Assembly: GCA_965198915.1 (NCBI GenBank)
Contig: CBDAQC010000001.1
Span: forward strand, 1-64,000
DNA from: BOG-908 sp965198915
Lineage (GTDB): Bacteria > Pseudomonadota > Alphaproteobacteria > Acetobacterales > Acetobacteraceae
Length of the DNA: 64,000 nt
Direction of reading: 5' to 3'
Part shown: piece by piece, positions 1 through 8,980 of the stretch
Position numbering within the stretch: the first letter of the stretch is position 1
How the letters are laid out: each line of letters starts with the position of its first letter
Translations under genes and position numbers: made by a program
The notes under the pieces: model-generated
Database searches by the model: none
What the model saw: only the letters and a program-made list of their open reading frames with translations
What the model was told of the DNA's origin: nothing

Positions 1-2
1 AG

Positions 3-1178
3 GGTCCCAGGCGGCGTGCGCTCTCGCGCGCCACCGCCCTGCTGGCGCCGCGGCCAGACTGGCCGGCGCCCGCGGCGCGCGCCGGCATCGTGGTGGGCGG
101 CGAGATCGGCCGCGCCTCCGGCCTGGGCGAGGGCGCGCGGCTGATGCTGGCCGCCTTGGAGGCGCTGCGCATGCCGGCCTGGCAGCTGGAATGCGGCTTG
201 CTGCCGCCCGGCGAGGCGCGCCCGGCCAGCCGGCTGGCTGCACCGCCGGCCGGCGCGCCGCTGGTGCTGCACGTCAACGCGCCGCTGCTGCCGGCCGCCC
301 TGCTGCGCCTGCCGCGCGGCCTGCTGCGCGGCAGGCAGGTGGTGGGCTACTGGGCGTGGGAGCTGGGCGTGGTGCCGGATGTCTGGCGCCACGGCGCGCG
401 CTTCGTCCACGAGGTCTGGGCGCCCTCGCATTTCACCGCCGCCGCCCTGGAGCCGCTGGCGCCGGGCCGGGTGCGCGTGGTGCCGCATCCGGTGGCCGCC
501 AGCCCGCCGGCGCCGTCAGGACTGACACGGGCGGATTTCGGCCTGCCGGAGGCGGCAATTGTGGTGCTGGTCTCGTTCAGCCTGGCCTCCAGCTACGCGC
601 GCAAGAACCCGGAGGCGGCGATCGCCGCGCATCGCCGCGCCTTCGGCAACCGGGCGGACCGGCTGCTGGTGCTGAAGGTCACCCACACGGACCACGCGCC
701 GGATGACCTCGACCGGCTGCGTGCGCTCATCGCCGGATCGCCGAACATTCGGCTGGAAACCCGGCTGTTCCCCGCCGCGGACAGTCACGCGCTGACGCGG
801 TGCGCGGACATCCTGCTCAGCCTACATCGCAGCGAAGGCTTCGGGCTGGTGCCGGCGGAGGCGATGCTGCTCGGCCGCCCCGTGATTGCCACCGACTGGT
901 CGGGCACCACCGATTTCCTCGATGCCTCCTGCGGCGTGCCGGTCACCTACACGCTCGTGCCTGCGGTGGACCCGCGTGGCGTGTTCGAAGCGCCTGGCGC
1001 GGTCTGGGCGGAGGCCGATGTGGCCGAGGCCGCGCTGGCCCTCCTGCGCCTGGCCGACGATGCCGGCCTGCGCGCGGGCCTTGGCGAAGCTGGCCGGCTT
1101 GCCGCCGCCGCCCGCCTCGGGGCGGGGCCGCTCGCCCAGGCAGTGCGCGGGCTCGGCCTGACGGTGCCGGCCGCTTGA
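3..1178 (+). CDS. GT4 glycosyltransferase, 5' end outside the window
   Basis: The frame is open from the first bases with no stop, so the true start lies left of the window; an internal GTG at 90 should not be taken as the start. The N-terminal part holds a glycine-rich GGEIGRASGLGEGAR segment, and the C-terminal part holds SLHRSEGFGLVPAEAML followed by GRPVIATDWSG, the donor-sugar-binding EGFGL and acidic motif of GT-B fold family 4 enzymes. It would transfer a nucleotide-activated sugar onto a surface polysaccharide or lipid acceptor in the cytoplasm. A second glycosyltransferase starts 10 bases after its stop, so the two form an operon that probably continues leftward into an exopolysaccharide or LPS cluster. 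The acceptor cannot be told from sequence alone. Confidence 0.88.
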   Translation, partial: GPRRRALSRATALLAPRPDWPAPAARAGIVVGGEIGRASGLGEGARLMLAALEALRMPAWQLECGLLPPGEARPASRLAAPPAGAPLVLHVNAPLLPAALLRLPRGLLRGRQVVGYWAWELGVVPDVWRHGARFVHEVWAPSHFTAAALEPLAPGRVRVVPHPVAASPPAPSGLTRADFGLPEAAIVVLVSFSLASSYARKNPEAAIAAHRRAFGNRADRLLVLKVTHTDHAPDDLDRLRALIAGSPNIRLETRLFPAADSHALTRCADILLSLHRSEGFGLVPAEAMLLGRPVIATDWSGTTDFLDASCGVPVTYTLVPAVDPRGVFEAPGAVWAEADVAEAALALLRLADDAGLRAGLGEAGRLAAAARLGAGPLAQAVRGLGLTVPAA

Positions 1179-1188
1179 GGGCAACGCG

Positions 1189-2283
1189 GTGAGGATACTG
1201 GTCTGGCAATGGGGCCGCTTCGGCGCCGGCCCGCGCGTGGCGGCCGATTTCGCCGCTCTGTTCAACACGCTGCCCGGCACCGACGCGGCGCTCTCGCTGT
1301 CCACCCGGGCGGAGATACTGGCCGGCCCGCACCGCCCGCGCTGCGAGCTGCCGGTGCCGACCTATGACAGCGTCGCCGGCTACGCGGGCCGCGTGCTGCA
1401 CACGCCGCTGCTGGTCCCCTGGCTGGCCCGGCGCGTGGCGGCGCTGCAGCCATCGGTGGCCCTGTGCGCGATGCCCGGGCCGCTGGACCTGGCGATGCAC
1501 GCCGCACTGCGCCGCGTCGGCGTGCCCTACGCCGTGGTGGCCCATGACGCGGACCTGCATCCCGGTGACGGCTACCCGCTGCAGATGGCGCTGCAGCGCC
1601 GGCTGCTGCGCCGCGCGGACGCCATCGTCGTGCTGTCCGACCACGTGCGGGCGAGGCTGGACGCGCTGGGCCTGACCGCCGGGCGGCTGGTGCTGAAGAC
1701 CAGCCTGCCGCCGCACACGCTGGACACGCCGCCACCGCCGCCGCGCGCCCATGGCGGCAAGCTGCGCGTCCTGTGTTTCGGCCGGCTGCTGCCCTACAAG
1801 GGGCTGGACCTGCTGGCGGACGCGCTGACCCTGCTGCTGCCCCGCCCCGACATCGAGATACGCGTGGTGGGTGCCGGGCCGGAAAGCGCGCCGCTCACCG
1901 CCCTGCGTGGCCTGCCAGGCGTCAGCGTGGAAAACCGCTGGGTGCCGGAGGACGAGGTGGGCGCCCTGATCGCCTGGTCGGACGCGGTGGTGCTGACCCA
2001 TCGGGAGGCCAGCCAGAGCGGGGTTGCGGCGGCTGGCCTGGCTGCCGGCCGCTGGGTGGTGGCCACTCGGGTGGGCGGCCTGGCCGAGCAGCTCGCGGGC
2101 CAGCAGGGGGCGCTGCTGTGCAGCGTGGACGCGGAAGCGATCGCGGAGGGATTGCGGCGGCTGCTGGAGGACCCGCCGGCCGCCAGCGGCAGCGTGCCGG
2201 ACTGGCGGCTGGATGCGGGCCGGCTGGCGGAAGGCCTGCGGTGCGGGCTGCTGGAAGCAGGCAGGCAGGTGGCAGTCTCCTGA
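1189..2283 (+). CDS. GT4 family glycosyltransferase
   Basis: This 364-residue protein has a glycosyltransferase group 1 domain: the LRVLCFGRLLPYKGLDLL segment opens the C-terminal Rossmann domain, and a REASQSGVAAAGLAAGRWVVAT segment resembles the donor-binding loop. In place of the usual E-x7-E pattern it has HREASQSGV, so it belongs to a divergent GT4 branch. The start is a GTG shortly after the upstream glycosyltransferase stop, with a GAGG sequence overlapping that stop. It most likely adds one sugar in the same polysaccharide pathway as its neighbour. The following 160 bases before selO show no gene. Confidence 0.88.
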   Translation: MRILVWQWGRFGAGPRVAADFAALFNTLPGTDAALSLSTRAEILAGPHRPRCELPVPTYDSVAGYAGRVLHTPLLVPWLARRVAALQPSVALCAMPGPLDLAMHAALRRVGVPYAVVAHDADLHPGDGYPLQMALQRRLLRRADAIVVLSDHVRARLDALGLTAGRLVLKTSLPPHTLDTPPPPPRAHGGKLRVLCFGRLLPYKGLDLLADALTLLLPRPDIEIRVVGAGPESAPLTALRGLPGVSVENRWVPEDEVGALIAWSDAVVLTHREASQSGVAAAGLAAGRWVVATRVGGLAEQLAGQQGALLCSVDAEAIAEGLRRLLEDPPAASGSVPDWRLDAGRLAEGLRCGLLEAGRQVAVS

Positions 2284-2443
2284 CCGGCCGATGCGGGCGG
2301 GCGCGATCACGTTTCGCGAACCCGGGCTGCCCCGCCCTGGCCTGCTGCGTAGTTACCCCGCGAGCCGGGGCCGCTACGGTCATGTCCGGCGTCCCGTTTT
2401 TTCCTGCGGGACAGACGGCTCTCCTCATTGCGCGAAGATCACA

Positions 2444-3865
2444 TTGGACAACACCAGACCTGCCTACCGGCCCGCGACACGGCACGCCGAGCTAGGAGAC
2501 AGATTTTACGACCTGGTCGCGGCCGCCGCGTTCCCGCAGCACATACTGCGGTTCCGTAACCAGAAATGGGCGGAGCGCGTAGGGCTGGGCGGCCTGTCGG
2601 ATGCCGAGTGGGTTGACTATTTCGGGCGGTTCCAGCCCTTGCCGGGAAGTTTCACGCAGCCGCTGGCGCTGCGCTACCACGGCCACCAGTTCCGCTCCTA
2701 CAACCCCGAATTGGGCGACGGCCGCGGCTTCCTGTTCGCCCAGTTGCACGATCTGCAGGACGGCCGGCTGCTCGACCTGGGCACCAAGGGCAGCGGCACC
2801 ACACCCTGGTCGCGCAGTGCCGACGGGCGGCTGACGTTGAAGGGCGGCGTGCGCGAGGTGCTGGCAACCGCCATGCTGGAGGCCCTCGGCGTATACACCT
2901 CCAAATCGTTCAGCCTGGTGGAGACCGGCGAGGATCTGGTGCGCGGCGACGAGCCCTCGCCCACACGCAGCGCCGTGCTGGTGCGCCTCAGCCACACACA
3001 CATACGCATCGGCACCTTCCAGCGTTTCGCCTTCGAGCAGGATGGGGAAGCTTTGCGCCGCCTGGTGGCGCACAGCGTGTCGGTAGCGATCCCGGAGGCG
3101 CGGCGAGATGATCCGGCGGAGCAGGCGGCGGCGTTCCTGGAGGCGGTCTGCCTGCGGGTGGCGCGGCTGGGCGCGCAGTGGATGGTGGCCGGGTTCGTGC
3201 ACGGCGTGCTGAACACCGACAACATCAACATCACCGGCGAGAGCTTCGACTACGGGCCGTGGCGGTTCCTGCCCACCTACGACCCGGCGTTCACCGCCGC
3301 CTATTTCGACCATTCCGGGCTTTACGCATATGGAAGACAGCCGGACACGCTGCTGTGGAACCTGGTGCGCCTGGCCGAATGCCTGCTGGCGCTGGCGCCG
3401 CAGGCCGCGCTGGAACAGGCGCTGTCCACCTACGTCCCGGCGTTCCGGACGGCGCTGGCGGCCGGCGTGCTGCGCCGGCTGGGACTGAGCGCGCGCACGC
3501 CGGAGGAGGATGGCGCGCTGTCCGAAGCGCTATGGGCGTTCCTGGCGGACAGCCAGGCCGGGTTCGAGCAGGTGTTCTTCGACTGGTTCGGCGGCCGGGC
3601 CAGCACGGCGCGCGCCCTGGCCGGGCCGGCGGGCGCCCGGTATGCGGGGGCCGCGTTCGACGCGTTCCACGGCTTGCTCGGAGCCTACGCGCAGGCAGAG
3701 CCGGCCCGCCTGGACGATGCGTATTTCGCCCGCGCCGTGCCCTGCACGATGCTGGTCGAGGACGTGGAGCGCGTCTGGGCGCCGATCGCCGGGGCCGATG
3801 ACTGGTCGGCGTTCGCCGGCAAGCTGGACGAGATTGCCGGCATGGCGCGGGCCTACGGCGCGTAG
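2444..3865 (+). CDS. selO: Protein adenylyltransferase SelO (YdiU/UPF0061 family)
   Basis: SelO is a pseudokinase-fold enzyme that transfers AMP from ATP to protein hydroxyl groups and is linked to redox stress responses. The protein shows the family's LGDGRGFLFAQL, LGTKGSGTTPWSRSADGRL and GGVREVL segments, and the metal-binding HGVLNTDNINITGESFDYG block. I chose the TTG at 2444 because homologous proteins begin with a DNTRPAY-like stretch right there. The frame stays open upstream to 2024 inside the glycosyltransferase gene, but that extension is not family-like. The 473-residue length fits the family. It is probably transcribed alone and converges with the MATE gene. The start codon is the least certain part. 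Confidence 0.92.
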   Translation: MDNTRPAYRPATRHAELGDRFYDLVAAAAFPQHILRFRNQKWAERVGLGGLSDAEWVDYFGRFQPLPGSFTQPLALRYHGHQFRSYNPELGDGRGFLFAQLHDLQDGRLLDLGTKGSGTTPWSRSADGRLTLKGGVREVLATAMLEALGVYTSKSFSLVETGEDLVRGDEPSPTRSAVLVRLSHTHIRIGTFQRFAFEQDGEALRRLVAHSVSVAIPEARRDDPAEQAAAFLEAVCLRVARLGAQWMVAGFVHGVLNTDNINITGESFDYGPWRFLPTYDPAFTAAYFDHSGLYAYGRQPDTLLWNLVRLAECLLALAPQAALEQALSTYVPAFRTALAAGVLRRLGLSARTPEEDGALSEALWAFLADSQAGFEQVFFDWFGGRASTARALAGPAGARYAGAAFDAFHGLLGAYAQAEPARLDDAYFARAVPCTMLVEDVERVWAPIAGADDWSAFAGKLDEIAGMARAYGA

Positions 3866-3881
3866 GCGCGCCGCGCCCCGT

Positions 3882-5258
3882 TCAGGACAGGACTGCCTGC
3901 CCGCCGGCCTGCGGCTGCGGTGCCGCGGCCAGCTTGCGGGCGAACGCCAGGCGCAGCAGCAGCAGGCTGATCACCGCCTGCACCGCCGCGGAAGCCACCG
4001 ACACGTGCCAGAAATCCGCCAGCGTCACGTTCGGCAGGTGCGCCATGACCACGTAGGGCAGCCACAGCGTGAAGATTCGGCTGGCGCTGCTGAGGAAGGA
4101 CGGCCTTGTGTCACCCAGGGCCTGGAACATGCCGGAGCAGGCGAACACCACGCCCACGGCCACGAAGTTCCAGGAGATCATGCGCAGGAACTGGACGGCG
4201 ACGGCCAGCACGGCGGGGTCCGTGCTGAAGACGCGCGCGAGCGGCGCCGGCCAGACTTGGCAGACCAGCGTGACGCCCAGCATCAGCGCGGTGGCGTAGA
4301 GCAGCGAGGTGACGAAGGTGTGGCGCACGCGCGCATGCAGCCCGGCGCCGAAATTCTGCCCGGCGATTGGGGCCGCGGCAAAGGAGATGGCCATCACCGG
4401 CAGGAACAGTGACTGCATGATGCGCGCACCGATGCCGTAGCCCGCCTGCGCCGCCGGGCCGAAGCGCCGGATCGCCCAGTAGATGACCAGCGTCAAGACG
4501 AACATGAGCAGGAACTCGCCGGCGGCGGGCACGCCCACTTTCGCCAGGGCGAGCCAGACGGGCAGGCGCGGCGCCCAGGCGCGCGGATGGGCATGCAACT
4601 GCGCCTGTATGCGCGGCAGTATGGCGGCCAGCACGAGCAGGCTGAGCCCGGCAGCCAGCGAGCTTGCCAGTCCGGCGCCGAACACGCCGAGCGGCCGTCC
4701 CGTGCCCCACCCGGCGATCAGCACCGGCGCCAGGACGACGTTCAGCAGCACCGCGCCGGTCTGCAGCAGCATGGTGGGCCGGACCACGCCGGTGGCGCGC
4801 AACGAAGATCCCAGCGCGGTGGAGGGGAACATGCAGGCGAGCGAGGGCAGGAAGCCGTAGAGATAGGCGCGCCCGAACGCGGCACTGGCCGCATCGGCGG
4901 ACAGCCAGGTGCTGAGCGTGCCGGCGAACAGGTAGCCGAGCACGAGCATCACGGCCGACGCGCCAAGCGAGAACACCAGTGCCTGGTTGAACACCAGGTC
5001 CGCGTAGGGCAGGTCCCGCCGTCCCACCGCCTGCGAGACGAGCGACAGGCAGCCGACGCCGACGAGCTGTGCCGCCGCCAGAGCGAGGTAGAAGAGGGTG
5101 CCCGAGGCCGCCACGCCGGCCACCGCATCGCGCCCGAGCCGGGACACGAAATACAGGTCCACGATGAAGTAGGCGGACTGGAACAGCAGGCCCGCGGCAA
5201 TGAAGCCGGACATGCTCAGGATGTGGCGGCTGACTCGGCCGCTCGTCAGGTCGGTCAT
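3882..5258 (-). CDS. MATE family multidrug efflux transporter
   Basis: The 458-residue protein is almost wholly hydrophobic and can form about twelve membrane helices in two repeats, as expected for MATE (NorM/DinF-type) antiporters that expel cationic drugs using a Na+ or H+ gradient. Typical features are the early SMSGFIAAGLLFQSAYFIVDLYF region and the mid-protein glycine- and proline-rich helices. I placed the start at the ATG giving MTDLTSGR. The frame extends 28 codons further, but that part reads into the intergenic region and its Shine-Dalgarno is no better. It converges with selO with a gap of only 16 bases. The substrate is unknown. Confidence 0.9.
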   Translation of the reverse strand: MTDLTSGRVSRHILSMSGFIAAGLLFQSAYFIVDLYFVSRLGRDAVAGVAASGTLFYLALAAAQLVGVGCLSLVSQAVGRRDLPYADLVFNQALVFSLGASAVMLVLGYLFAGTLSTWLSADAASAAFGRAYLYGFLPSLACMFPSTALGSSLRATGVVRPTMLLQTGAVLLNVVLAPVLIAGWGTGRPLGVFGAGLASSLAAGLSLLVLAAILPRIQAQLHAHPRAWAPRLPVWLALAKVGVPAAGEFLLMFVLTLVIYWAIRRFGPAAQAGYGIGARIMQSLFLPVMAISFAAAPIAGQNFGAGLHARVRHTFVTSLLYATALMLGVTLVCQVWPAPLARVFSTDPAVLAVAVQFLRMISWNFVAVGVVFACSGMFQALGDTRPSFLSSASRIFTLWLPYVVMAHLPNVTLADFWHVSVASAAVQAVISLLLLRLAFARKLAAAPQPQAGGQAVLS

Positions 5259-5409
5259 GTGACGGGTTCCGGCTTCGGCACCGGAGTATGGAGCAAACGA
5301 AGAAAAAAGGCGTCCTTTTACCAAGGACGCGGCAAGAAACATCGCAGCCGTTCCAGCGACCCACCTACGTAACGGCCGCGTGCGCTCGGAACAGTCCGCG
5401 ACAGCGGAT

Positions 5410-5449
5410 CAAAAGCTTTTTGCTTCTTTTCCTCGAAAAAGAAGGCCTT
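5410..5449. repeat. Dispersed AT-rich hairpin repeat, single right end
   Basis: One degenerate copy of the window's main intergenic repeat. It reads CAAAAGC-TTTTTG followed by a stem with CTTCTTTT against AAAAAGAAG. A GTCCGCGACAGCGG core half, also found at 7.8 kb and 62.2 kb, lies just to its left. No convincing left end is visible. Confidence 0.8.
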
Positions 5450-5502
5450 CGCTTTCTTCCTGCCGCGCCTGACCCGTAACGCCTCCCAAAAAGTGCCGCC
5501 TC

Positions 5503-6771
5503 CTAATATGCCAAAGGCGGCGTGAAGTCAGGAATGCCGCGCAGGATCCCGGCGATCGTGTCCGCGCGCGCGGGCAGGCGGCTGATCGAACCGCGCAGCG
5601 CCTCCGCATCGGCGAGCTGGGCGTTGTTGCGCCTGCTTATCGCATCCACCCCGGCCTGCACGGCGGCAAATCCCGAATGCGCCTCCTGCACCAAGCCGAG
5701 CATCTCGGTAATCTCCTCGCCCTGCTGTCCCACGGTCTGGCCGATCGCGTCGCCCAGCTCGTGCTGGCTTTGCAGCAGCGCGGACAGGTCCGCGATGCGG
5801 CGGTTGGCAGCCGCCGTCTCCGCCATCAGGCCGGTGACGACCGCCAGCATGTTGGTCAGCGCCAGATCCGCACAGCTCGCCATCTCCCGCAGGTTCGCGG
5901 CGAGGTCGGCGCCCATCGTGGCGCCAGTCTCCACCTGGCTGCCCGCCTCGCGGCCGCACGCGCCGGCCATCTGCAGGGCGCGGCTGACCTGGCTGGCGGC
6001 GGCTTCCAGCCCGCGCGCCTTGGTGTCCATACCGGCCAGGTGGGCTTGCGCGCCGTGTACCGCCTCGGCTGCGTTGATGGCGATGCGCGCCATCAGGGTT
6101 ATCTGGCCGGTGACCTGGCGGGTGGAGCCGGCCAGTCCGGCCGCCTGTTCGGCCACTTTCGCCACCGCATCCTCGGTGCAAGCGGCGCCGCAACGCGCCT
6201 CTGCCGCCGCGTCCGCCAGCCGGGCGGAGCTGGCCATGATGCCGGAGGCGGCGTCCGCCATGGCAGCGCCGTCCTGGCGCAGGTCGATGGCGAGCCGGCC
6301 CGCCTCATCCCGCGTGGTCTGCAGCGCGGCGTTGGCCGCCTGGGCCGCCTGGCGGGTGCGGGCGTGCGCGACGCGGCTGCGGTTGAGCTGCCGCACCGTT
6401 GCGGACACCAGCCCGGCGAAGCTGTCCAGCGGGGTTTCGCGCGCGGCCGGTATTGCCTGGCCGCCGGTGGAGGCGCGCAGGCTTTGCGCCACGCGGTCAT
6501 ACAGGCGGGTCACGCTGAGGGTGGAAAGCGCGCCGGCGCGCCCGATCGCCCAGAAGCCGAGCACGACGGGCGGCACCATCGCCAGGCAGCCAGCGGCCAG
6601 GCTGGTCTGCCACGTTGCGTGCTCGAACAACGCCGCCTCCGACCCGGCACAGGCGCCCGTGAACAAGGCGAGCGAGCCGAAACACCGGTCCAGGAGCTGC
6701 GAGAGGCGGTGGTCCGCCGCTGGCGCTTGCAGGACGGAGCCGGCGAACGGTGCGGGCACGGGCGGGAACAT
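5503..6771 (-). CDS. Degenerate methyl-accepting chemotaxis-like signalling protein
   Basis: The 422-residue protein has one predicted membrane segment near residues 55-80 (around LAMVPPVVLGFWAIG), followed by a long alanine-rich helical region of heptad type that resembles the coiled coil of a chemoreceptor cytoplasmic domain. The normal hairpin tip with an EF/QTNLLALNAAIEAARAGE-type sequence is not present; only a vague counterpart, LMARIAINAAEAV, can be seen. No periplasmic sensor domain is evident. It may be a decayed receptor or a protein that borrowed the coiled-coil architecture for another job. It stands alone with no che genes nearby and is divergent from the DUF3108 gene, sharing a gap of about 110 bases. 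Confidence 0.65.
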   Translation of the reverse strand: MFPPVPAPFAGSVLQAPAADHRLSQLLDRCFGSLALFTGACAGSEAALFEHATWQTSLAAGCLAMVPPVVLGFWAIGRAGALSTLSVTRLYDRVAQSLRASTGGQAIPAARETPLDSFAGLVSATVRQLNRSRVAHARTRQAAQAANAALQTTRDEAGRLAIDLRQDGAAMADAASGIMASSARLADAAAEARCGAACTEDAVAKVAEQAAGLAGSTRQVTGQITLMARIAINAAEAVHGAQAHLAGMDTKARGLEAAASQVSRALQMAGACGREAGSQVETGATMGADLAANLREMASCADLALTNMLAVVTGLMAETAAANRRIADLSALLQSQHELGDAIGQTVGQQGEEITEMLGLVQEAHSGFAAVQAGVDAISRRNNAQLADAEALRGSISRLPARADTIAGILRGIPDFTPPLAY

Positions 6772-6879
6772 GGCGATCTCCGGCGTTTGGATGCGCTATC
6801 GTTACGGATCGGCGGTTGCCGGATAGTTAACGCGGCGGCTTGGGTTGCCGGGGCCAGGCGTTGCCCGCACAGTGCCGCC

Positions 6880-7668
6880 ATGTGGAAGACGATGATACTG
6901 GCGGCCTCCCTTATGCCGGCCGCCGCGAGCGGTGCCGGGCTTGGCACACCGACAGGCACTTACAGCGTTGAATATACGGGCTATTCGCACGGGTTCACCG
7001 TCCTGAAGCTGGCCGGCTCGGTCACCCTGTTGCCGGACCGCTACACGGCGCATGTCGCTTTCCACACCGCCGGCATGGCCGCCTGGATGACCCGCATCGA
7101 TAATGACAGCCAGGTGCATGGCGCCTTCCAGGGAGGGCAGGCGGCGCCGTCTTTGTTCGAAGGAACCGGCAATTTGCACGGCCACAAGCGCGCCACCCGC
7201 ATTTCCTACCAGGACGGCAATCCCGTGATCGAGGTGCTGACGCCGCCCGTCGAACATGAGCGCAGCGTGGTGCCGCCGGCGCAGACGCAGCATACGATCG
7301 ACACGCTGAGCGCGGTCGCGCTGCTCATTCACGAGGTGGCGCAGACCGGCGCGTGCGAGGGCTCGGTCACCACTTTCGACGGCAGGCGCCTGGCCACCCA
7401 GACCGTGCACACCATGGGCGAGGAGACGCTGCCGCAGACCGCCCGGTCCGTCTTCCAAGGCCAGGCGCTGCGTTGCGATTTCGACGGGCAGCAGCTCGGT
7501 GGATTCGTCAACAACGAGACAGAGGATTCGTTGCGCAAGCCGCGACACGGAACGGCGTGGCTGGCGGCCGTTTTGCCCGGCGCGCCTCCCGTGCCTGTAC
7601 GCGTGGCCTTCGACAACAAGCTGCTGGGCCAGGTAACGCTGTATCTGACATCGGCAAAACCGGAATGA
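6880..7668 (+). CDS. Exported DUF3108 domain protein
   Basis: The start ATG opens a short cleavable signal peptide (MWKTMILAASLMPAAASGAG), so the 262-residue product should go to the periplasm. The body resembles DUF3108 proteins: a beta-rich fold starting with TYSVEYTGYSHGFTVLKLAGSV, later a DTLSAVALLI segment and a C-terminal PVPVRVAFDNKLLGQVTLYL strand region. DUF3108 proteins are common in alphaproteobacteria and have no settled function. The frame is open far upstream, antisense to the neighbouring gene, and that part should be ignored. A small hairpin lies 13 bases after the stop. Confidence 0.82.
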   Translation: MWKTMILAASLMPAAASGAGLGTPTGTYSVEYTGYSHGFTVLKLAGSVTLLPDRYTAHVAFHTAGMAAWMTRIDNDSQVHGAFQGGQAAPSLFEGTGNLHGHKRATRISYQDGNPVIEVLTPPVEHERSVVPPAQTQHTIDTLSAVALLIHEVAQTGACEGSVTTFDGRRLATQTVHTMGEETLPQTARSVFQGQALRCDFDGQQLGGFVNNETEDSLRKPRHGTAWLAAVLPGAPPVPVRVAFDNKLLGQVTLYLTSAKPE

Positions 7669-7681
7669 CTCAAGCGTATAT

Positions 7682-7700
7682 TGCTGTTTTTTGAACAGCA
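7682..7700 (+). terminator. Small hairpin after the DUF3108 gene
   Basis: A perfect 7-base-pair stem, TGCTGTT against AACAGCA, has a TTTTG loop and begins 13 bases after the stop codon. The stem is short and there is no T-run after it, so termination is plausible but not proven. Confidence 0.35.
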
Positions 7701-7803
7701 CTGCGGCGCAAAGGCAAAATTGAGACTTCCAACGCCGTGGCAATTCGTTCCGCCACCTTAACTGCCGCGAAAACACGCAACTTCGTGCGTCCGCGACAGC
7801 GGC

Positions 7804-7846
7804 CAAAAGCTTTTTGCTTCTTTTTCTCGAAAAAGAAGACCTTCCT
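7804..7846. repeat. Dispersed AT-rich hairpin repeat, single right end
   Basis: A single right-facing end of the dispersed element: CAAAAGC-TTTTTG, then a stem of CTTCTTTTT and AAAAAGAAG closed by a CTCG loop. It is preceded by the shared core half GTCCGCGACAGCGG. It lies upstream of the phosphoglycosyltransferase gene and may terminate readthrough from the DUF3108 gene. Confidence 0.85.
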
Positions 7847-7911
7847 TCCTTTCCGGCCGCCGGGCCAAGAAGCCTTCCCTTCCCACCAAGCAAGTTGCTA
7901 CTCCCACGCCA

Positions 7912-8949
7912 ATGAGGACCGCAGCCTATCTAGCCTTCGCCGCCCTCCTGGCGCTCCTCTCCGCCGCGATTGTGCGGCGCATGATCTCCTTGGGCACGCT
8001 GGACTATCCAGGGCTGCGCAGCTCCCACGCGCAGCCCACGCCGAAAGGCGGCGGGGTGGGCATAGTGGCGTCATTCGTGGTCGGCCTGACCCTGCTCTAT
8101 CTGGGGGCCGGGCGGGCGCGGGTGCCAGACGCACCCTTCCTGGGGCTGATCGCGGCCTCGGTGGGCATTGCCGTCGTGTCCTACACCGATGACGTCAAGA
8201 GCTGGTCGTTTACCGTAAAGCTGGGCGCGCAACTGGCGGCGGCCCTGGTGGCGGTGGCCTCCGGCATCGTGCTGCGAGTGCTGCATCTGCCGTATTTCGG
8301 CACGGTGGCGCTGGGCTGGGCAGGGGTGCCGCTGACGGCGGCCTGGATCGTATACGCCACCAATGCGGTGAACTTCATCGACGGGCTGAACGGCTTGGCG
8401 AGCGGCTCGGTGGCGATTGCTTGCCTGTTCCTGGCGGCGATCGCGCGGTCCCAGGACGATCTTTTCGTCCTGGTGGCAGGGCTGGTGCTGGCGGCCGGCA
8501 TTTTTGGTTTCCTGCCCTACAACTACCCGCGGGCTAGCATCTTCATGGGTGACGTGGGCAGCCAGTTCTGCGGCTTCGTGGTGGCAGTGCTGGGCGTATT
8601 GTCGGCAGGGTTCGGGGCGCAGACCCTGTCGGTACTGCTGGTGCCGATGATGCTGTTCGCCATACTATTCGACGTGGCATTCACGCTGGTGCGGCGCTTT
8701 CTGGCCGGCGACAGGATCACGCAGGCCCATCGCAGCCACCTGTATCAGGTGGCGCATCGGTGCGGGATGCCGGCCTGGGCGGTCACTCTGGTCTATTGGG
8801 GCCTGGCTGGCTGGGGCGGCGTGTGCGGCGTGTGGTTCGCTGGCAGGCCGCAAGGCTGGCCGTGGCTGCTGTTCTGCACTGTGGCACCCTGCCTGGTCTG
8901 GATGGGCGCCGTGATAGTGCTCTTACGCGAACGCAAGCTGCGCTGGTGA
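7912..8949 (+). CDS. WecA/MraY-type undecaprenyl-phosphate sugar-1-phosphate transferase
   Basis: This polytopic membrane enzyme of 345 residues should move a HexNAc-1-phosphate from its UDP form onto undecaprenyl phosphate on the cytoplasmic face, the first step of O-antigen or capsule synthesis. It carries the family signatures: SYTDDVKSW (the DD motif) near residue 90, NFIDGLNGLASG near residue 150, and a FMGDVGSQFCGF segment near 215. The size and motifs fit the WecA/WbpL/TagO branch better than MraY, and no mur genes flank it. It appears to be monocistronic, ending at a GC-rich hairpin shared with the converging marR gene. It could supply the lipid carrier for the glycosyltransferases at the left edge, but that link is an inference. 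Confidence 0.88.
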   Translation: MRTAAYLAFAALLALLSAAIVRRMISLGTLDYPGLRSSHAQPTPKGGGVGIVASFVVGLTLLYLGAGRARVPDAPFLGLIAASVGIAVVSYTDDVKSWSFTVKLGAQLAAALVAVASGIVLRVLHLPYFGTVALGWAGVPLTAAWIVYATNAVNFIDGLNGLASGSVAIACLFLAAIARSQDDLFVLVAGLVLAAGIFGFLPYNYPRASIFMGDVGSQFCGFVVAVLGVLSAGFGAQTLSVLLVPMMLFAILFDVAFTLVRRFLAGDRITQAHRSHLYQVAHRCGMPAWAVTLVYWGLAGWGGVCGVWFAGRPQGWPWLLFCTVAPCLVWMGAVIVLLRERKLRW

Positions 8950-8951
8950 GG

Positions 8952-8975
8952 CGCCCCGGGCGGCTGCCCGGGGCG
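8952..8975. terminator. GC-rich hairpin between converging genes
   Basis: A perfect 10-base-pair stem (CGCCCCGGGC against GCCCGGGGCG, loop GGCT) lies three bases after one stop and just before the end of marR on the other strand. Its position suits a two-way terminator. Neither side has a good T-run, so it may act with Rho. Confidence 0.5.
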
Positions 8976-8980
8976 GACTC

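Noticed and set aside
2024..2443. Extension of selO into the second glycosyltransferase
   Set aside because: It overlaps the well-supported glycosyltransferase end and does not resemble SelO.
5295..5335. Left end of the repeat element next to the copy at 5410
   Set aside because: Only an A-run and a short CGTCC/GGAC match; too far from consensus to call.
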